This document shows, piece by piece, positions 32,501-43,831 of a DNA stretch of 64,000 nt. A program made the position numbers and the translations under genes. The notes below the pieces were generated by a model, which saw only the letters and a program-made list of their open reading frames with translations, searched no databases and was not told the DNA's origin. Source of the DNA: Calocera cornea HHB12733 (Eukaryota; Basidiomycota; Dacrymycetes; Dacrymycetales; Dacrymycetaceae); the NCBI GenBank assembly GCA_001632435.1, contig KV423956.1, positions 60,865 to 124,864 on the forward strand, in the 5' to 3' direction. How positions within the stretch are numbered: position 1 is the first letter of the stretch; each line of letters begins with the position of its first letter.

Positions 32501-34477
32501 CTACGTGCTTCCCGAAGGTCCGGGCGCCGGGTCCCTCGGCCGCCGCTTCGGCCCGAACTCGGGGAAGAACCTGACGATCTTCTCCTCTACCTCGCCCCAG
32601 GGCCAGCGGTTCGCGCACCGCTCCAGCGCCTGCGGGTGCATCCCCTGTAAGAGCAGGTTCCGCCTCTCCTCCGAATTTCTCGCAAAGACGAACCCAAGCA
32701 CACCCAGCAGCTCCGTGGCGAGGTACACGTCTCTCTCCGGGCCGGTCCCCGGGAGCGGCCGTGCCAACACCCCGCGATCGCGGAAATACTGCATCTCCGT
32801 CCTTTCCCAGAGCGTCTGCCAGCGCCTCAGCACCCCAACATGATTCCGTATCGTGCTCCGCGCGACGTTGTTGCTCTTCGGGAAACTGCCGAACCAGCGG
32901 GCCACATCGTCCGCTGTTATGCGGCCGTCCCAAGGCGCTTGGGGGGACGGAGGCCCGGGCAGCGATTCGGGCGGGACGACGTACGCCTGTGTCTCGCGCA
33001 TGGTGGGCATGTCCAGCGCGCTGCAGACATGCATGAACGCCGAGGTGTGCGTTTGGAACCACCAGGGGCCGTTCAGCGAGGGGACGTAGTCCCCCCGTCT
33101 TTCCAGAGCGGCTGCCACATCTGGGAAGCGGCTCGCCAGGTAGGAGGCGATGTAAGGGAAAGCGATGTCGTCCGCTGTCGACCGGTGTGCATATGCACGC
33201 GATGGCCCCGCTGTTGACCCCGCAGGACTGAGACGGGACGAGGCGCGCTTCACGGTCCCATAGGCGGTCGAAGGGGAGAGAGACGCGCTCTGCGGGGAAG
33301 GCGAGGTCGTGTCGGACGACCGATTCGGCGACGGGTTGTCCTCTGGCGATTCGCCTTGCGAGAGGACGTACGGATTCTCGCCTGTCGCTGGAAATCGCAG
33401 CCCTTGTTGGGTAGAAGTTGGAGGCAGCGCGCCCGGATTCCGGTACGCATTACCCGGGAGGCTCGTCGGCCGGTAGAGAGGGCTCGCTTCTGCCTCTTGC
33501 TTAATCGCGCCCTGTCCTACGGATTGTCTGTACCCAACCGGAGTGAGCGGGTAAGCGGGTGTCTGAGGTTGATATGTATAAGGAGGATACGAGCTGGGGT
33601 AGGTTGGGGCTGCTTGCGCGGGCTGATGCGACGTCAGCCGCTGCCGGACGGAGGGCCGCGGTGCCGGGTTGCCGCTTGGGCCTGCGGGATTCGGCTCTGG
33701 GTGGACGGCGTACCGTCTTTCGATCGGGGCGAGGTAGAGCACGTGTGCGCGGCGGGCGTCGAACGGCAATCGGCCTGCAGGCATATTCCGCGCCAGCTCC
33801 TCGAGGAAGGATTTTGTGCGCGCGTCTTCTAAGTCCAGCGTAGGCACCGTCGCGGTTGTGTAAGCAGTCCCGTCGATCAGCCCTGCCAGGGGGCCGAGCG
33901 GCGTCCAGGCGCTTTCGGACTCGCGCTGCAGGCTGGGAACGCGCGCGGTGGAGAGGACGTGGTGCCCGTACCGGGGTGCGGAGAACTGCTCGAGCTGGTG
34001 CGGGCGCTCCCCTGGGCGGGCTAGAAAGGCACGGGGGATTAGGGAAACGGCGGGAGGGTAGAGGGGGAGAGAATGTGCGGGTAGGGAGGAAAGGAGATGC
34101 AGGACGCCTCTTGCAGGCCGCCCTGGGCTGCCTTGCGAGTCAAATACAACCAAGAGGATAGCTAGTGTGGCCGACGGGGGTGCTTGAGGGAAATGAGCAC
34201 AATGGGAACTAGTTCGTGAGAGTTGCGTACCGAGTTGGCCCGTAGACGGACCCGCGCCCGCCGAAGAGGACTGCTCGCTCATTCTCCTCCTGGAGGTTGC
34301 AACAAGAGGGGCAGCAAGCGGCCTTGGGGGGTTTGTGGGTGGATGATGTACATTTTTCTCTCGCGCCCTCGGGTCGGGGGAGGGCGCATCACCGCTTTTG
34401 TAGGAGTCACCGGACGGAGCCTCCTCGCGAGGGGCAGGAAAGTTGGTCGAGCATGCCATGAGGAGCACGAAGCCCAA
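32501..34477 (-). CDS. Unrecognised, largely disordered protein
   Basis: One open frame of 658 codons. Start options are Met 34477 or MSEQSSSAGAGPSTG at 34282; the latter fits better because the stretch before it reads like leader sequence. An intron within the frame, with donor after GPSTGQL at about 34230 and acceptor near 34165, is possible. The first recognisable part (LLVVFDSQGSPGRPARGVLH) looks folded. A Pro/Ser/Gln-rich centre follows. The C-terminal 200 residues (ADDIAFPYIASYLASRFPDV, DGRITADDVARWFGSFPKSN, NVARSTIRNHVGVLRRWQTL, LGFVFARNSEERRNLLLQGM) look folded and helical. I do not recognise the family; it may be specific to basidiomycetes. The stop is about 355 bp from the Bud32 start, both on the minus strand. 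Confidence 0.6.
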   Translation of the reverse strand: MGFVLLMACSTNFPAPREEAPSGDSYKSGDAPSPDPRAREKNVHHPPTNPPRPLAAPLVATSRRRMSEQSSSAGAGPSTGQLGTQLSRTSSHCAHFPQAPPSATLAILLVVFDSQGSPGRPARGVLHLLSSLPAHSLPLYPPAVSLIPRAFLARPGERPHQLEQFSAPRYGHHVLSTARVPSLQRESESAWTPLGPLAGLIDGTAYTTATVPTLDLEDARTKSFLEELARNMPAGRLPFDARRAHVLYLAPIERRYAVHPEPNPAGPSGNPAPRPSVRQRLTSHQPAQAAPTYPSSYPPYTYQPQTPAYPLTPVGYRQSVGQGAIKQEAEASPLYRPTSLPGNAYRNPGALPPTSTQQGLRFPATGENPYVLSQGESPEDNPSPNRSSDTTSPSPQSASLSPSTAYGTVKRASSRLSPAGSTAGPSRAYAHRSTADDIAFPYIASYLASRFPDVAAALERRGDYVPSLNGPWWFQTHTSAFMHVCSALDMPTMRETQAYVVPPESLPGPPSPQAPWDGRITADDVARWFGSFPKSNNVARSTIRNHVGVLRRWQTLWERTEMQYFRDRGVLARPLPGTGPERDVYLATELLGVLGFVFARNSEERRNLLLQGMHPQALERCANRWPWGEVEEKIVRFFPEFGPKRRPRDPAPGPSGST

Positions 34478-34499
34478 GTGGAAGCGGGGGTACGTTGAA

Positions 34500-36400
34500 T
34501 ACGGATCAGTGACTCGACACCAGGGACGGAAGAGGGCTTATTATGTATGCGGCTCGCCCAGGGACGCGTAGTCCCTGTGACGACGCGTCAATCATGTCGG
34601 GACGCGCAGCTCGAGATGAGATGGCATGAGTCACTGTGGGACGCGGGTTGGAGCAGAGGTGAGACTACGCAGCGAGCGGCGCGGGATCAGTCAGATGCGG
34701 ACGGCCGACGAGACATCAGCGCAGCGAGCAGTGACTATGGTTCTTTATGGCATTGCAGGCTGGCCGGGGCGGTACACGCTCGGGGCAAGGTGCCCTGTTC
34801 GTCCGGCGCAGGTCGAGTGGGAGCCTGAGGGATGTACGTGGACCATTGTGGCCCCGTCCCAGCGCTGACTGTGCCGTAGCAGTAGGCGCCCGCGCTCCAA
34901 TTGCGCAAGCCCGGCACCGCGTCCGGAGGAGTCACGCAACGTCAACCAATGGACACCACGCGGTCCCTCATTCGGCCGAGCAAAGAGGCTTCTTCTTTTC
35001 ATCGGCGCACCGCCACACGTCTTTTCTTTTAACACCCTCGGCCAGGGAGTCACGATCTGTCCGCTATAAAGCACACCTCGGGTTACGAGCACTGCAAGAA
35101 ACCCCAACCCTGTCTTCTATACCATGGCTCACCTGACTCGCCACTGTTACGAGAGTTGGAGGTTTTTGCTTACCGAGAGGAATAAGTCCGAGCATCTCGC
35201 AATCCGCACAGCGACTGTCGCAAAGGAGGTTCATCGTGGGTGCAAACAATTTGCACATGCATCGAAGCGGAAAGATTGAGCTGGCTGGCGTGCATCTCAG
35301 AAGCCACGAATGCTAGTCACTATACGACGTAGCTCGGTGCTGGCAGTCGGCGTGAATTCGCAAGCTCTTCTATCAACAACTCGCGAGCATGCGACATGGA
35401 CAATGGTCGCTCTTATCAATGATCCACGTATCACCGCGATCCTTCGACCCCGGCTCTCTGTCCAACACTCCCTTCCTTCTGATGCATACATACATCCGAA
35501 AACCGACGCTACGTTGCACCTCGAGGGGTCCGACGTATGTAGTATGTACTTCCCGAAGTCTGTAGCCAACACCGTGCGAGCATACGACCGCACGATGTCA
35601 TCTGCTATCATTGATGGATGCTCCCATGCGATCCACGTATCACCCCAGCACCTCTGCCCCTCGACTCCCGCTCTCCCTCCAACGCTCAATCCACTGCATT
35701 CCGACCCCGACCCGGCGGGGGGTTGTCAATCGCCTTCTTCTCTTCTCTCGTCAGCCAGTGCACGCACACGTCTGAATTCTGATGATCGCACGCAAGGACC
35801 GCGATGCAGATTTCCGCCTAACTTACAAGACAAGTGCAAGCTGTATCATACTGTATCATAAATCTGCCCGCGGGTGTTGTGTGCACATGCCCACTGCTGG
35901 TAGATTGTTGGACGGAGGAGCGCCGGAGCGGGACTCGCAGGACTGAGAACTGAGAACTGAGGTGATACAGCAAGTGTTGTACGTGGCCAGTGCAAGTAGC
36001 TTGTGCACAGGATGCTGAACAAGCAGCAGCATCCTCCACACCGCGGCCTGGCCGGCCGGCAGCAGGCAGCAGCACAAAAAGAGGGGAACATAAAACCCTC
36101 GAAACCCGCAAAATTCATTCTACCGTACCGTACACCTCTCGTGCATGTAACACAAGGTCAATTAAAGTAGACGAGCAACAAAACACAAGTACATAAGTAC
36201 ACAAGTTGCCACTGTTGGGCTTTTTTTCGGCTCGTGGCCCCGTTTCGGGGGCACGGGTGGGGTGGGGTTGGGGTGGGGTGGGGCTGGGGTGGGTTCCCTC
36301 GCGGCGTTGCGCGCGGTTGCCACGTGCGTGCCGGGGACGATCATGGGTGGTGGTGTGCTAGCCGGCGTGTTTTGAAGAATGGACTTGAGCACTCGGGCGC
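34500..36400. other. Long intergenic region with degenerate repeats
   Basis: About 1.9 kb without a supported gene. Frames up to about 180 codons exist but lack domains and splice logic. A degenerate duplication is visible: 35420-35465 and 35628-35685 both begin GATCCACGTATCACC and continue with similar pyrimidine-rich text. GAGAACTGA is repeated in tandem near 35945. At about 36240-36295 a G-rich strand has many GGGG runs (GGGGTGGGGTTGGGGTGGGG-like), able to form a G-quadruplex, beside the phosphatase 3' end. Confidence 0.45.
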
Positions 36401-38685
36401 TCATACGCCAAGCGCCGCCGCGTCCGCCGCGCCGAACTCCTCCACGATGGCGAGGACGACGGAGATGTCTGCAGACCACAAGCGCCCAGTCAGCCCAACA
36501 TTCCGCAATCGTTGAGAAGGGAGACAAAGGAGGGAGAAAGGAGACTCGTTGAGAAGGGAGTCAAAGAACAGAGAAAGGAGAGAGAGCGCGAAAAAGGAAG
36601 TAGCAAACGAACGAACGAACGAACGAACTGACCATCGTTCTTGCCCCCCGTCCACATCTTGCCCGCCTCCCGCGCGCGGAGCTCGAACGGCGTGCCCCTG
36701 CCCTCCCTGTCGTCCCTGTCGTCCCGTCTGCGCTGGCCCGTCTCCCTCTCCCTCTCCCTGCTCCGGTAGTCAGGCAGCTGGGACGACGAGGAGCCATCAG
36801 CCGGCCCCGGCGCCGACCCCGGCCCAGGCTCGCGCACCAGCTTCTCCCGCTGCCCCTCGCCCGTCCCCTCCGCCCGCACAACGACCGCTTCAGCCCTGGC
36901 CCTGGCCCGCAGCTCAGCGTCGTCGTCCCTTGCGCTGCCCGAGGCGGGGCGTGGGCGTGCTGAGCTGTAGCTGCTGGGGGGTTGTGCTGCTGCGGAGGAG
37001 GAGGAGGAGGAGGAGGAGGATGCGGCCGGCGATCCCGGGCCCGAGCCCGAGCCTGTCCGCCTCGCAAGTGCAGTAGCCTTCGCCCTCTCGACCAGCCGAT
37101 CACACACCTCCTGCACGCTCCTCCCGCTCCCGCTGCCGCTCCCGGCGCGACCCTCCTCCCACCCGCCCGCGGCCTGCGCGGCCACACCCGCGACGGTCGC
37201 CGGGCCGAGGCGGAGGCGGGCGAGCTCCTCGAGGATCTCGTCCTCCCACAGGTTGTCCGTCACCCCGTCCGAGCTGAGCAGGATGATGTCGCGCGGCTTG
37301 ACCTGCAGTGCGTAGGTCAGGATCTCGGGCTTGGCAGGCTGAGGCTGAGGCTGAGGGTGCGGGTGCGGCGCGGGGCTCGAGTCCGCGTTGGGGGAGTGGC
37401 GCGAGCGGTGATGGTGGTTCGGACTCGGATTCGGCGGCGAGCCCGGCACAGGCGTCGACACCTGGGCGGGGTGGTTGAACGACTTCTGCATCGCCGGGGT
37501 GCGGAAGACGACTTTGAGCTTGCTTGCTCGCGCTGCCTGGATGGACTTCTGGGGCGGCGCCGCGGGGGAGCTCGCCTCTGCCCTTGCGGGTGGAGGGTCC
37601 CCTGCAGCTGCAGCTGCTGCGGCAGAAGAGGCGGGGGCTGAGCCTGAAGCTGCGTCTGCGTCTGCGTCTGCGTCTGCGGCTGAGGCGGAGGTCGAGGCTG
37701 CTGCTGCTGATACAGTAGGCGAAAGCGGGAGCGGCTCGCTCCTGACACACCAGAGCTCGCAGTCGCCGACATGTGCGACCCTGAGCAGGCCCTCCTCGGG
37801 GTAGAGCCGGGCGAGGGTGCAGGTGGCGCTGCCGTGCAGGCCTTCGAGGGCAAAGGCGGAGAGGGTTAGCGCGCTCGCGTGGAGGAGCGCGGGGTGCGGG
37901 TCGAGCGGGGTGCGGCCGTCTGGCGGTGTGGTGGGAGTGGGTGGGGCGGGTGGAAGCGGGGAGGGGGAGGGGGAGAGGAAGCTGCTCGGCGAGCCTGGGG
38001 CGGAGGGGGAGGGGGACATGAGCGACGATGCGTGTGTGATGAGGGAGAGGGCGAAGAGGCCCGGGTTGCACCTTGGCCCCTTGAGGCCGCCCACGCCGTC
38101 CGATACGCCCATCGAGTCCTTGAGCGTACGGGCTCAGCACCCAGACGCACTGGATTGGAAGGAAAGAGGGCTCACGGGCAAGACAAAGTAGCAGTCCTCG
38201 CCGACCTGGACGACGCCGCCCCCGCGGGTGACGCAGGCGCCGCCATGCTTGGGCAGGCCGCTGGCGCCGGCCCTGAACGCCCACTTTGCGCGGTGCTGTT
38301 CGCGGTCCTCGCTGTGGTGTGCGTCTGCGGCGGCGGACCAGAGGAGGGCCGTGCGGTGTTCCCTCTGTGGGTGGGGCGGGGCTGGGGGTGGTGGGGAGGG
38401 AGTGGCGGGGAAGAGGGTTGTTGTGCTCTTCTTCGGTGGGCGGTGGGCTGGCTGTGGCGGGGGGTGCTGTGTGTTTGGGGCGGTGTTGGGGGCGAGGGCG
38501 AGCAATGCCGGGTATGGTGCGGGCGGGTACTGGAGTGCGTTTGGGGTGGGGGCCGGGGGGAGCGGGTGGGACAGCTGGGAGGCGGCGAGCGTCTGGAGGG
38601 TGCGGGACAGCCGCCGTTTGTGCGCGGCTGACAGCTGCAGCTGGGCGGCGCTGAGCAGCCCGGGTCGCTTGGGGAGGGCCGACAT
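36401..38685 (-). CDS. PP2C-family protein phosphatase with very long low-complexity inserts
   Basis: Starts MSALPKRPGLLSAAQLQLSA at 38685. The first exon ends HGGACVTRGGGVVQVGEDCY and FVLP. After an intron (about 38111-38175) the frame reads MGVSDGVGGLKGPRCNPGLF (metal-binding D-G-V-G-G). Further on are STCTLARLYPEEGLLRVAHV-like GSATCTLARLYPEE, VAHVGDCELWCVRSE, LQVKPRDIILLSSDGVTDNL (DG metal site) and, after the last intron, GGKNDDISVVLAIVEEFG (ND metal site). These are the PTC7/TFG-type PP2C signatures. Between the cores are Pro/Ser-rich, Ser/Ala/Asp-repeat and Gly-Ser-rich segments, giving about 740 residues against roughly 300-400 for typical PTC7. The last intron (about 36476-36630) contains a (CGAA)n run. 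Probably Mn/Mg-dependent; location uncertain. Confidence 0.85.
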
Positions 38686-39196
38686 GGCGGGGGCGGCACA
38701 CGTGGGGTGGGGCCGTCAGCGGGAGAGCAAGAGCAAGAGGAAGAGCAAGAGCAAGAGGAAGAGCAAGAGGAGGGGCAGCCACCTTACCTACCCGCCCAGG
38801 ACACACTAGCACTGGAGTCGCCGGCAGACCGTCACCGTCAGAGTCCACGCACGCCGCAAGCAAGCAAGCAACTGGCCGCCCGCGCCACCCGCCACCCGCG
38901 GACCCTCGGGTCACCCGGGTCACCCCCTCCGCGTTCCTCCGACCCCAGCCCAGGCGAGGCGGGATGACGCAGCCCCGCTGACCCCTCGTGCGCACGTGAA
39001 TATGCGGGTGCCCCGCAGTGGCGCGCCTAGCGAGCCGGTCACGTGACGCTGCTCCGGGGCGGCTTCCGCTCCCTTTCCCGCGTTCGGCAACCCGATCGTC
39101 GCACTAGTCACTACTCCTAGCGACGATAGATCGCACTGATTGTTCAACTGTTCAACTGGGCTGCTCAGGACTCTGGACGGCGCTGTAAGCCGGCAA

Positions 39197-39212
39197 CCCC
39201 CCCCCCCCCCCC
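39197..39212 (+). repeat. Homopolymer of 16 C
   Basis: Uninterrupted C run at the centre of an AT-poor spacer. Length is liable to sequencing error. Confidence 0.8.
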
Positions 39213-39674
39213 GGCCCGCCACTCATCCGACGGTCCAGCGCACGGCCGCGGACGGATCTAGATACTAGTACTGTATGTAGCGCCCGCCCCTCCCCTCCCG
39301 GACCTCCTGCCCGATCACCAGCAATATTGCTACGTACAACGGCCAGGGGGCCCAGGAGGCAGGAGGTGCGGATGCCTGTCGCGCTCCGGCGCCAGCGCTC
39401 CGGAGCCGCGAGGCTTCGGCTCTGTGCCGCCTGCCGTGAACAGCCCTCTGCTATGGTGCGGTAGCATCTCCTCCCTCCTTCCTCCTCTCTCCTTCCTCCT
39501 CTCAACGTTCTCCATTCTCCTTTCTCACATGTCCATTCCGGCGCCTCCATCCCGGTTCTCCTCGGGAAACCGTACCGTATCTACATGCGACGAGCTATGT
39601 TCGTCCGGGACGTGGCCGGACCCCGGCTCCAATCATCAGCACCCGGCACCCGGCGCGCGCATAGTGTCCCCCCT

Positions 39675-39726
39675 CCTCCCTTCCTTCCTTCCTCCCTTCC
39701 TTCCTTCCTTCCTTCCTCCCTTCCGG
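39675..39726 (+). repeat. CTTC/CTTCC microsatellite
   Basis: Nearly pure TTCC units with occasional extra C in the phospholipase 3' flank. Confidence 0.85.
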
Positions 39727-39957
39727 CCTTCCGCTTCAACCCCTTCGGATCCCCACACGTCCTGGCGGCCCGAGCAGCGCACCCCTCCCTTCTCTCGGGC
39801 CGACAGCCCACCACCCTCCTCCCAGCCCACCGCCGGCCACGAGCCATGAACCAAGCGCCTATTGCGTCGCCATATCCACCCGGACGAGCACCGCCCCCTG
39901 CGTCGGCGCGCCGCGCATATCGAGCAGCCTGAGGAGCCTCCACCCTGCGCGTACAAG

Positions 39958-41976
39958 TTAGCATCGTGCCCATGGCCGGTCAACATCGGTTCTATAGGCT
40001 GGAAGGGGGGAGGAGAAAGGAAATAAACAGGTGGTACGGATAGGGGGAGAGGGAAGACGGGCCGGGCCGGGCGGGGCCGGGGACATACCCTGCTGCAGCC
40101 TGTCGACGTGCGCTGCGAACACAGCCAGGTCCTGCTCGCCGTCCCATTTCCTGTGCACGAGGAGCAGCCTGGCTCTCATCAGTCACACTAGTCATCCCAT
40201 CGCGTCCCTTCTCCCGTGCGATACAGTGCGAGAAAGCGCACCGGAACTGCACGAGCTCCTCGTCCGCGTAGGCCCACTCGAGCCGCTCGCCGGCCCACAC
40301 CGCGCCTACCCCCATGTCCGAGCCGGCGGCAGAGGCGGGCACCTCCTTGGTGCGCTTGAGCAGGTCGCCCGAGGAGTGCAGGATCTCAGCTTTGATCCCG
40401 AGCTGGAAGGGCGCGCCGTCTTCCAGCCCTGCAGGCACGGGTACTGGGAAGCGGGACCTCGTCAGCCCTTCGTCGGAAGAGTGAAGCGGTCGAGCAGCTT
40501 ACACCCCGAGCCAGCAACAACCTGCAGCGAGAGATACACCGTCCCCTTGCGTGCCTCGGCGCCGCCCGCGCCGCCCGCTTCCGACCGCAGGCTGGGCGGC
40601 TTGAGGATCCACCCGCGCGTGCCGGAGTAGAAGCCTTCGTTCACCTGCATGCCCTTGTCGAACGTCTGCCAGTTCAGCGCCGGCATGTGCGCGCCGGCGC
40701 GCCAGAATCGGGACGGTACTGGGGTGTGGAATTAATCATTAGCACGAACGGGTGGTGACCGACAGGGATTACCCAAGTTCTCCGAGTCGATCCTGCGCAT
40801 GTGAGAGTGGGGTCTTACGGGATGAGGAGGAAGGCTCACCGCAAGCCCTCGGGGAAGACGCGCATCAGGTGCTTTCCATTGTTCGCCACGAGCGCTGCTA
40901 ACGACGTGGGGATCAGCTCCCCGGCACCAGACTCGGAGATGTTGAACAAGTAGTCGAGTGGTTCATCGAGTTCTACCGCGCGATCAGCTTCTGCCTCATT
41001 CGGCTCGGGGCCGCGGGAAGTACGCACTCTTGGTCAGGAAGTCCTTCTGCGGTTTGATGCTCTTCGCATACACTCCGAGCGAAGCCAGTTCAGGGAGGAC
41101 CTTTGGGTCTAACACGGGGTCGACCTCCTTCACCATCTTCTTGACTTGTTCGTGCATCTCGCCGAAGATGCTGTGGGGCTTCGGTTCCTCGCCTTCCACG
41201 ACTGTGGGATACCATTCGACCTACTCTCCAATGAGCTTCAAGACGTCGATCACAGGACCAGCGTACCTCAAGAAGGATCTTCCCCCTCAGATCCCTCGGT
41301 GTGACCTGCCCAACCCCCTGCAGCGCCTGCGAAACGAGCTTATCGCCCCACACCTCCTCAAACAACCTCACCATCTCCATCTGGCCGGCGTGCCCCGTAT
41401 GGTTCTCCAGCGCAACCCACACAGGCCACCCCTCCGGGTCTGCATCGACTGCCGCGCCGATCGCTTCGACTACCTCGCGGAAGGGGATCGGCTTGACGAG
41501 CGTGTGGCCGTGCACGACTATCACTTCTACGCCGGAGGAGGTGGACGAGTCCCACGCGTCGATCTCGATGCAGCGAGCGTGGCGGGAGAGGACGTGCGTG
41601 TATGAGTCGGCTGAGGACTTCCCGTAGAGTTGGTTGTGCAGCAGGTAGGTGTTGTGCGATGTGCTGTCGCGGATCTCGTAAGAGGTACGGAGGATAGGAA
41701 TTCAGACGGCCGCACGAGATGAAGTAGTCCGTGATAGGATGCGAGTCGTCCTCCTCGGGCAACGTCAAAACAGACTTGGATAAAGCTTCCTGAGCCTGTT
41801 CATTATAGATAATACTTGATCAGCGCAGATCGTGGCCGAAGCACGCGGTGCAGTACTTCAGGATTCTCTTCCAGGAAGGTCCGGATATAGTCACTCAGTT
41901 GCACATCATCGCCAGGAGGAGAAGTCCAGAGCGCTCCAGAGCCAAGCACCTCATTCTGTAGTCCAGCGGAAGACAT
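39958..41976 (-). CDS. PLC1: Phosphoinositide-specific phospholipase C, compact form without EF-hand or PH domain
   Basis: Starts MSSAGLQNEVLGSGALWTSP at 41976. Exons continue SKSVLTLPEEDDSHPITDYF and IS, then after an intron STSHNTYLLHNQLYGKSSAD (first catalytic His). Next are SYTHVLSRHARCIEIDAWDS, VIVVHGHTL (second His), FREVVEAIGAAVDADPEGWP and VGQVTPRDLRGKILLE: the X domain. The Y domain reads LAALVANNGKHLMRVFPEGL, ALNWQTFDKGMQVNEGFYSG and TRGWILKPPSLR. A C2-like end follows: GTVYLSLQVVAGSGC, LGIKAEILHSSGDLLKRTKE, DLAVFAAHVDRLQQ, YRTDVDRPWARC, TAA at 39958. It cleaves PIP2 to IP3 and diacylglycerol. Only about 80 residues precede the X domain, so the EF-hand and PH modules of most delta-type enzymes are missing. 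Confidence 0.88.
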
Positions 41977-43831
41977 ACAAGTTTGTGTATCGAAGTAGAT
42001 CTGAAGACGGCAAGATAGTACGATCAACAGCGGCGGAGCGGACTGGTCGCAAGACCCTTTGAACGCGGGGATCAGGGATCAAAACGTCAGTGCACGTGCT
42101 AATCTATTTTCAGCTCAGAGCGCTGCACTCCACGGACTCCGGGCCGGGCATATCTGGAAACCACGTAAATTGCACTTGATACGGAAGGTAGGTTGCAGAA
42201 GACTATATGGCATTATGGAAATAGCAGTTCTAACCATGTGTAATACAACTGCACGATGTTTCCCTTTCTTGATCTCTTTCGTCACTTCTACGGCACTGCA
42301 GAACCTGCGTCCACTTCCGTTGAATCTTAACATTGCAACATGTCTCAACTCTTCGTCCAATCTGGCCGAGTATTCTTCCCGTCGTGAAGGTTAGTTACCG
42401 ACGCTTCGAGTGGACTGACTGCAGAGGTGGTCAGTTTTGATCATGCCAATAAATGCATTGGAAGAAGTGACATACAAGGGACAGAATCTTGCCGCTGTCA
42501 GTAGCCCAAATCGTCTATCGCATGTTGAGTGTAGATACGCAGCAGTGTGATGCAGAAGCAGGAGAATAGGACATGATTTCGTTGCTAAAGATACTGCCAG
42601 GAATTGATTCACCTGATAGTAGTTGTCAATGAGCCCGTTCGTACAATATGAATTGCACAGCCCGGGCTCAGACCAGCTAATACCTGAGGTGGATCGATGT
42701 GTGGAGTATTCCAGCAAAGGGCATAGTCCCAGAAGCAAAACACTGCTAGAAACAGACAAGATGGCAAGGACAAGCACACAGAGACAAGGCGGCTACTACA
42801 TGGCAAAACTTGTGACCCTCGCACATGGATTCATCTTGTGGAGGCTAGCGGAGAGCCTACATGTGGTTCTTCCAGCTTACACTCAGTGGATCAGCAGCTG
42901 TTGCGCAACCCCTGTCACAAGTGCAGCCAAAGCTGACCGTAGAAGCCAATTTCAGGACCAGAATGTATAGAGTTCAGCAGTAGAAGCACTGTCTCAATCT
43001 GTAGCTGGATGTTACAACATGAGTGGTAGCACCCCAAGAGTAGAATACTCTTGGGGTGCTAGCTGGCACAGAAGGACATATGAGACATCATAACATAGAC
43101 TGAAGCACATATGCGTACCACTCAATGATGATTAAGGCTGCTCGGTACATAAAGGAGCAGCAGACGATATCAGCAGGTGTAGAGTCAAGGTCGCTGAGTA
43201 GCACGTGGCGCCAATAGGGACAGTCCAGACCACGCAGCCCAACACGCACTCGAGGATTAGACAAGTGAAAGGGCATAACAAGGCAGTCCAGATTAGAGAC
43301 AGACGCGTCGGCCGTTAGAGGATGGCACGAACGTGCGAGCCAGGCATAGGAGGCTGAAATTGGGGAGAGTCGTCGAAAGCTCCTTGGTGACAAGGGGATC
43401 CAGAGGCAAGGGGCGTCTTTTATGAGTCTAAGTGACCTCGGGGATCCGCGGCAACAACGGCGTGCACAACATGAGGCTGAGTCAAACTTACTCATGGGAA
43501 CCCTGGTCGATATGCGCAGAGGCAGCGTAATCGCGGCGGGCGCCCCGCCATCAGTCGGATCTAAGGCTGGCCGCGCCGCCGGGACAGTGATGGCGTGCCG
43601 TCGAGGTCAGTGCGGTAGCGCATCCGCAAGTTCAACTTCATGGTACAGCCTTCGGCGGCACCGGTGGTGGGAAAACACGATGCAAATCTATGAAAATTAG
43701 AGTTTGCGCAGGTATGTCTCCGCGCCAAGGGAGATGATCGAGATTAAATGAATTGCAACAATAAGAGACATAGGAAATAAGACAAAGCGAATCAGAAGAA
43801 AGAGGAGGATAGGCGCATGCCCTGTCAGACA
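41977..43831. other. Long spacer with a perfect hairpin, no supported gene
   Basis: About 1.85 kb, less GC-rich than neighbours. Frames up to 135 codons (such as 43088-43495 minus) show no domain. A perfect inverted repeat lies at 43027-43061 (separate entry). It may contain decayed transposon material. Confidence 0.45.
43027..43061. repeat. Perfect 16-bp inverted repeat, 3-nt loop
   Basis: Arms TAGCACCCCAAGAGTA (43027-43042) and its exact reverse complement (43046-43061) are separated by GAA. It would form a stable hairpin in single-stranded DNA or RNA. No downstream poly-T and no adjacent gene explain it. Confidence 0.85.

Larger units (their letters stand above)
38686..39957. other. Intergenic region with simple repeats
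   Basis: Divergent/convergent spacer between phosphatase and phospholipase genes. Contains a GAGCAAGAG/GAGGAAGAG repeat at about 38726-38775 (just upstream of the phosphatase start), a run of 16 C at 39197-39212, and a CTTCC/CTTC microsatellite at about 39680-39725. No gene supported. Confidence 0.55.

Noticed and set aside
35297..35861. Frames of 130-183 codons in the intergenic region
   Set aside because: Overlap on both strands, no conserved motif, and built over a degenerate DNA duplication.
37100..38995. 631-codon minus-strand frame
   Set aside because: Pro/Arg-rich alternative frame of the PP2C gene; the metal-binding motifs lie in the other frame.
39197..39212. C-run as a telomere-like or regulatory element
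   Set aside because: Simple homopolymer without flanking structure; could even be a sequencing artefact in length.
43088..43495. 135-codon minus-strand frame as a gene
   Set aside because: No domain, no splice partners, several Cys/Ser-rich stretches typical of chance frames.
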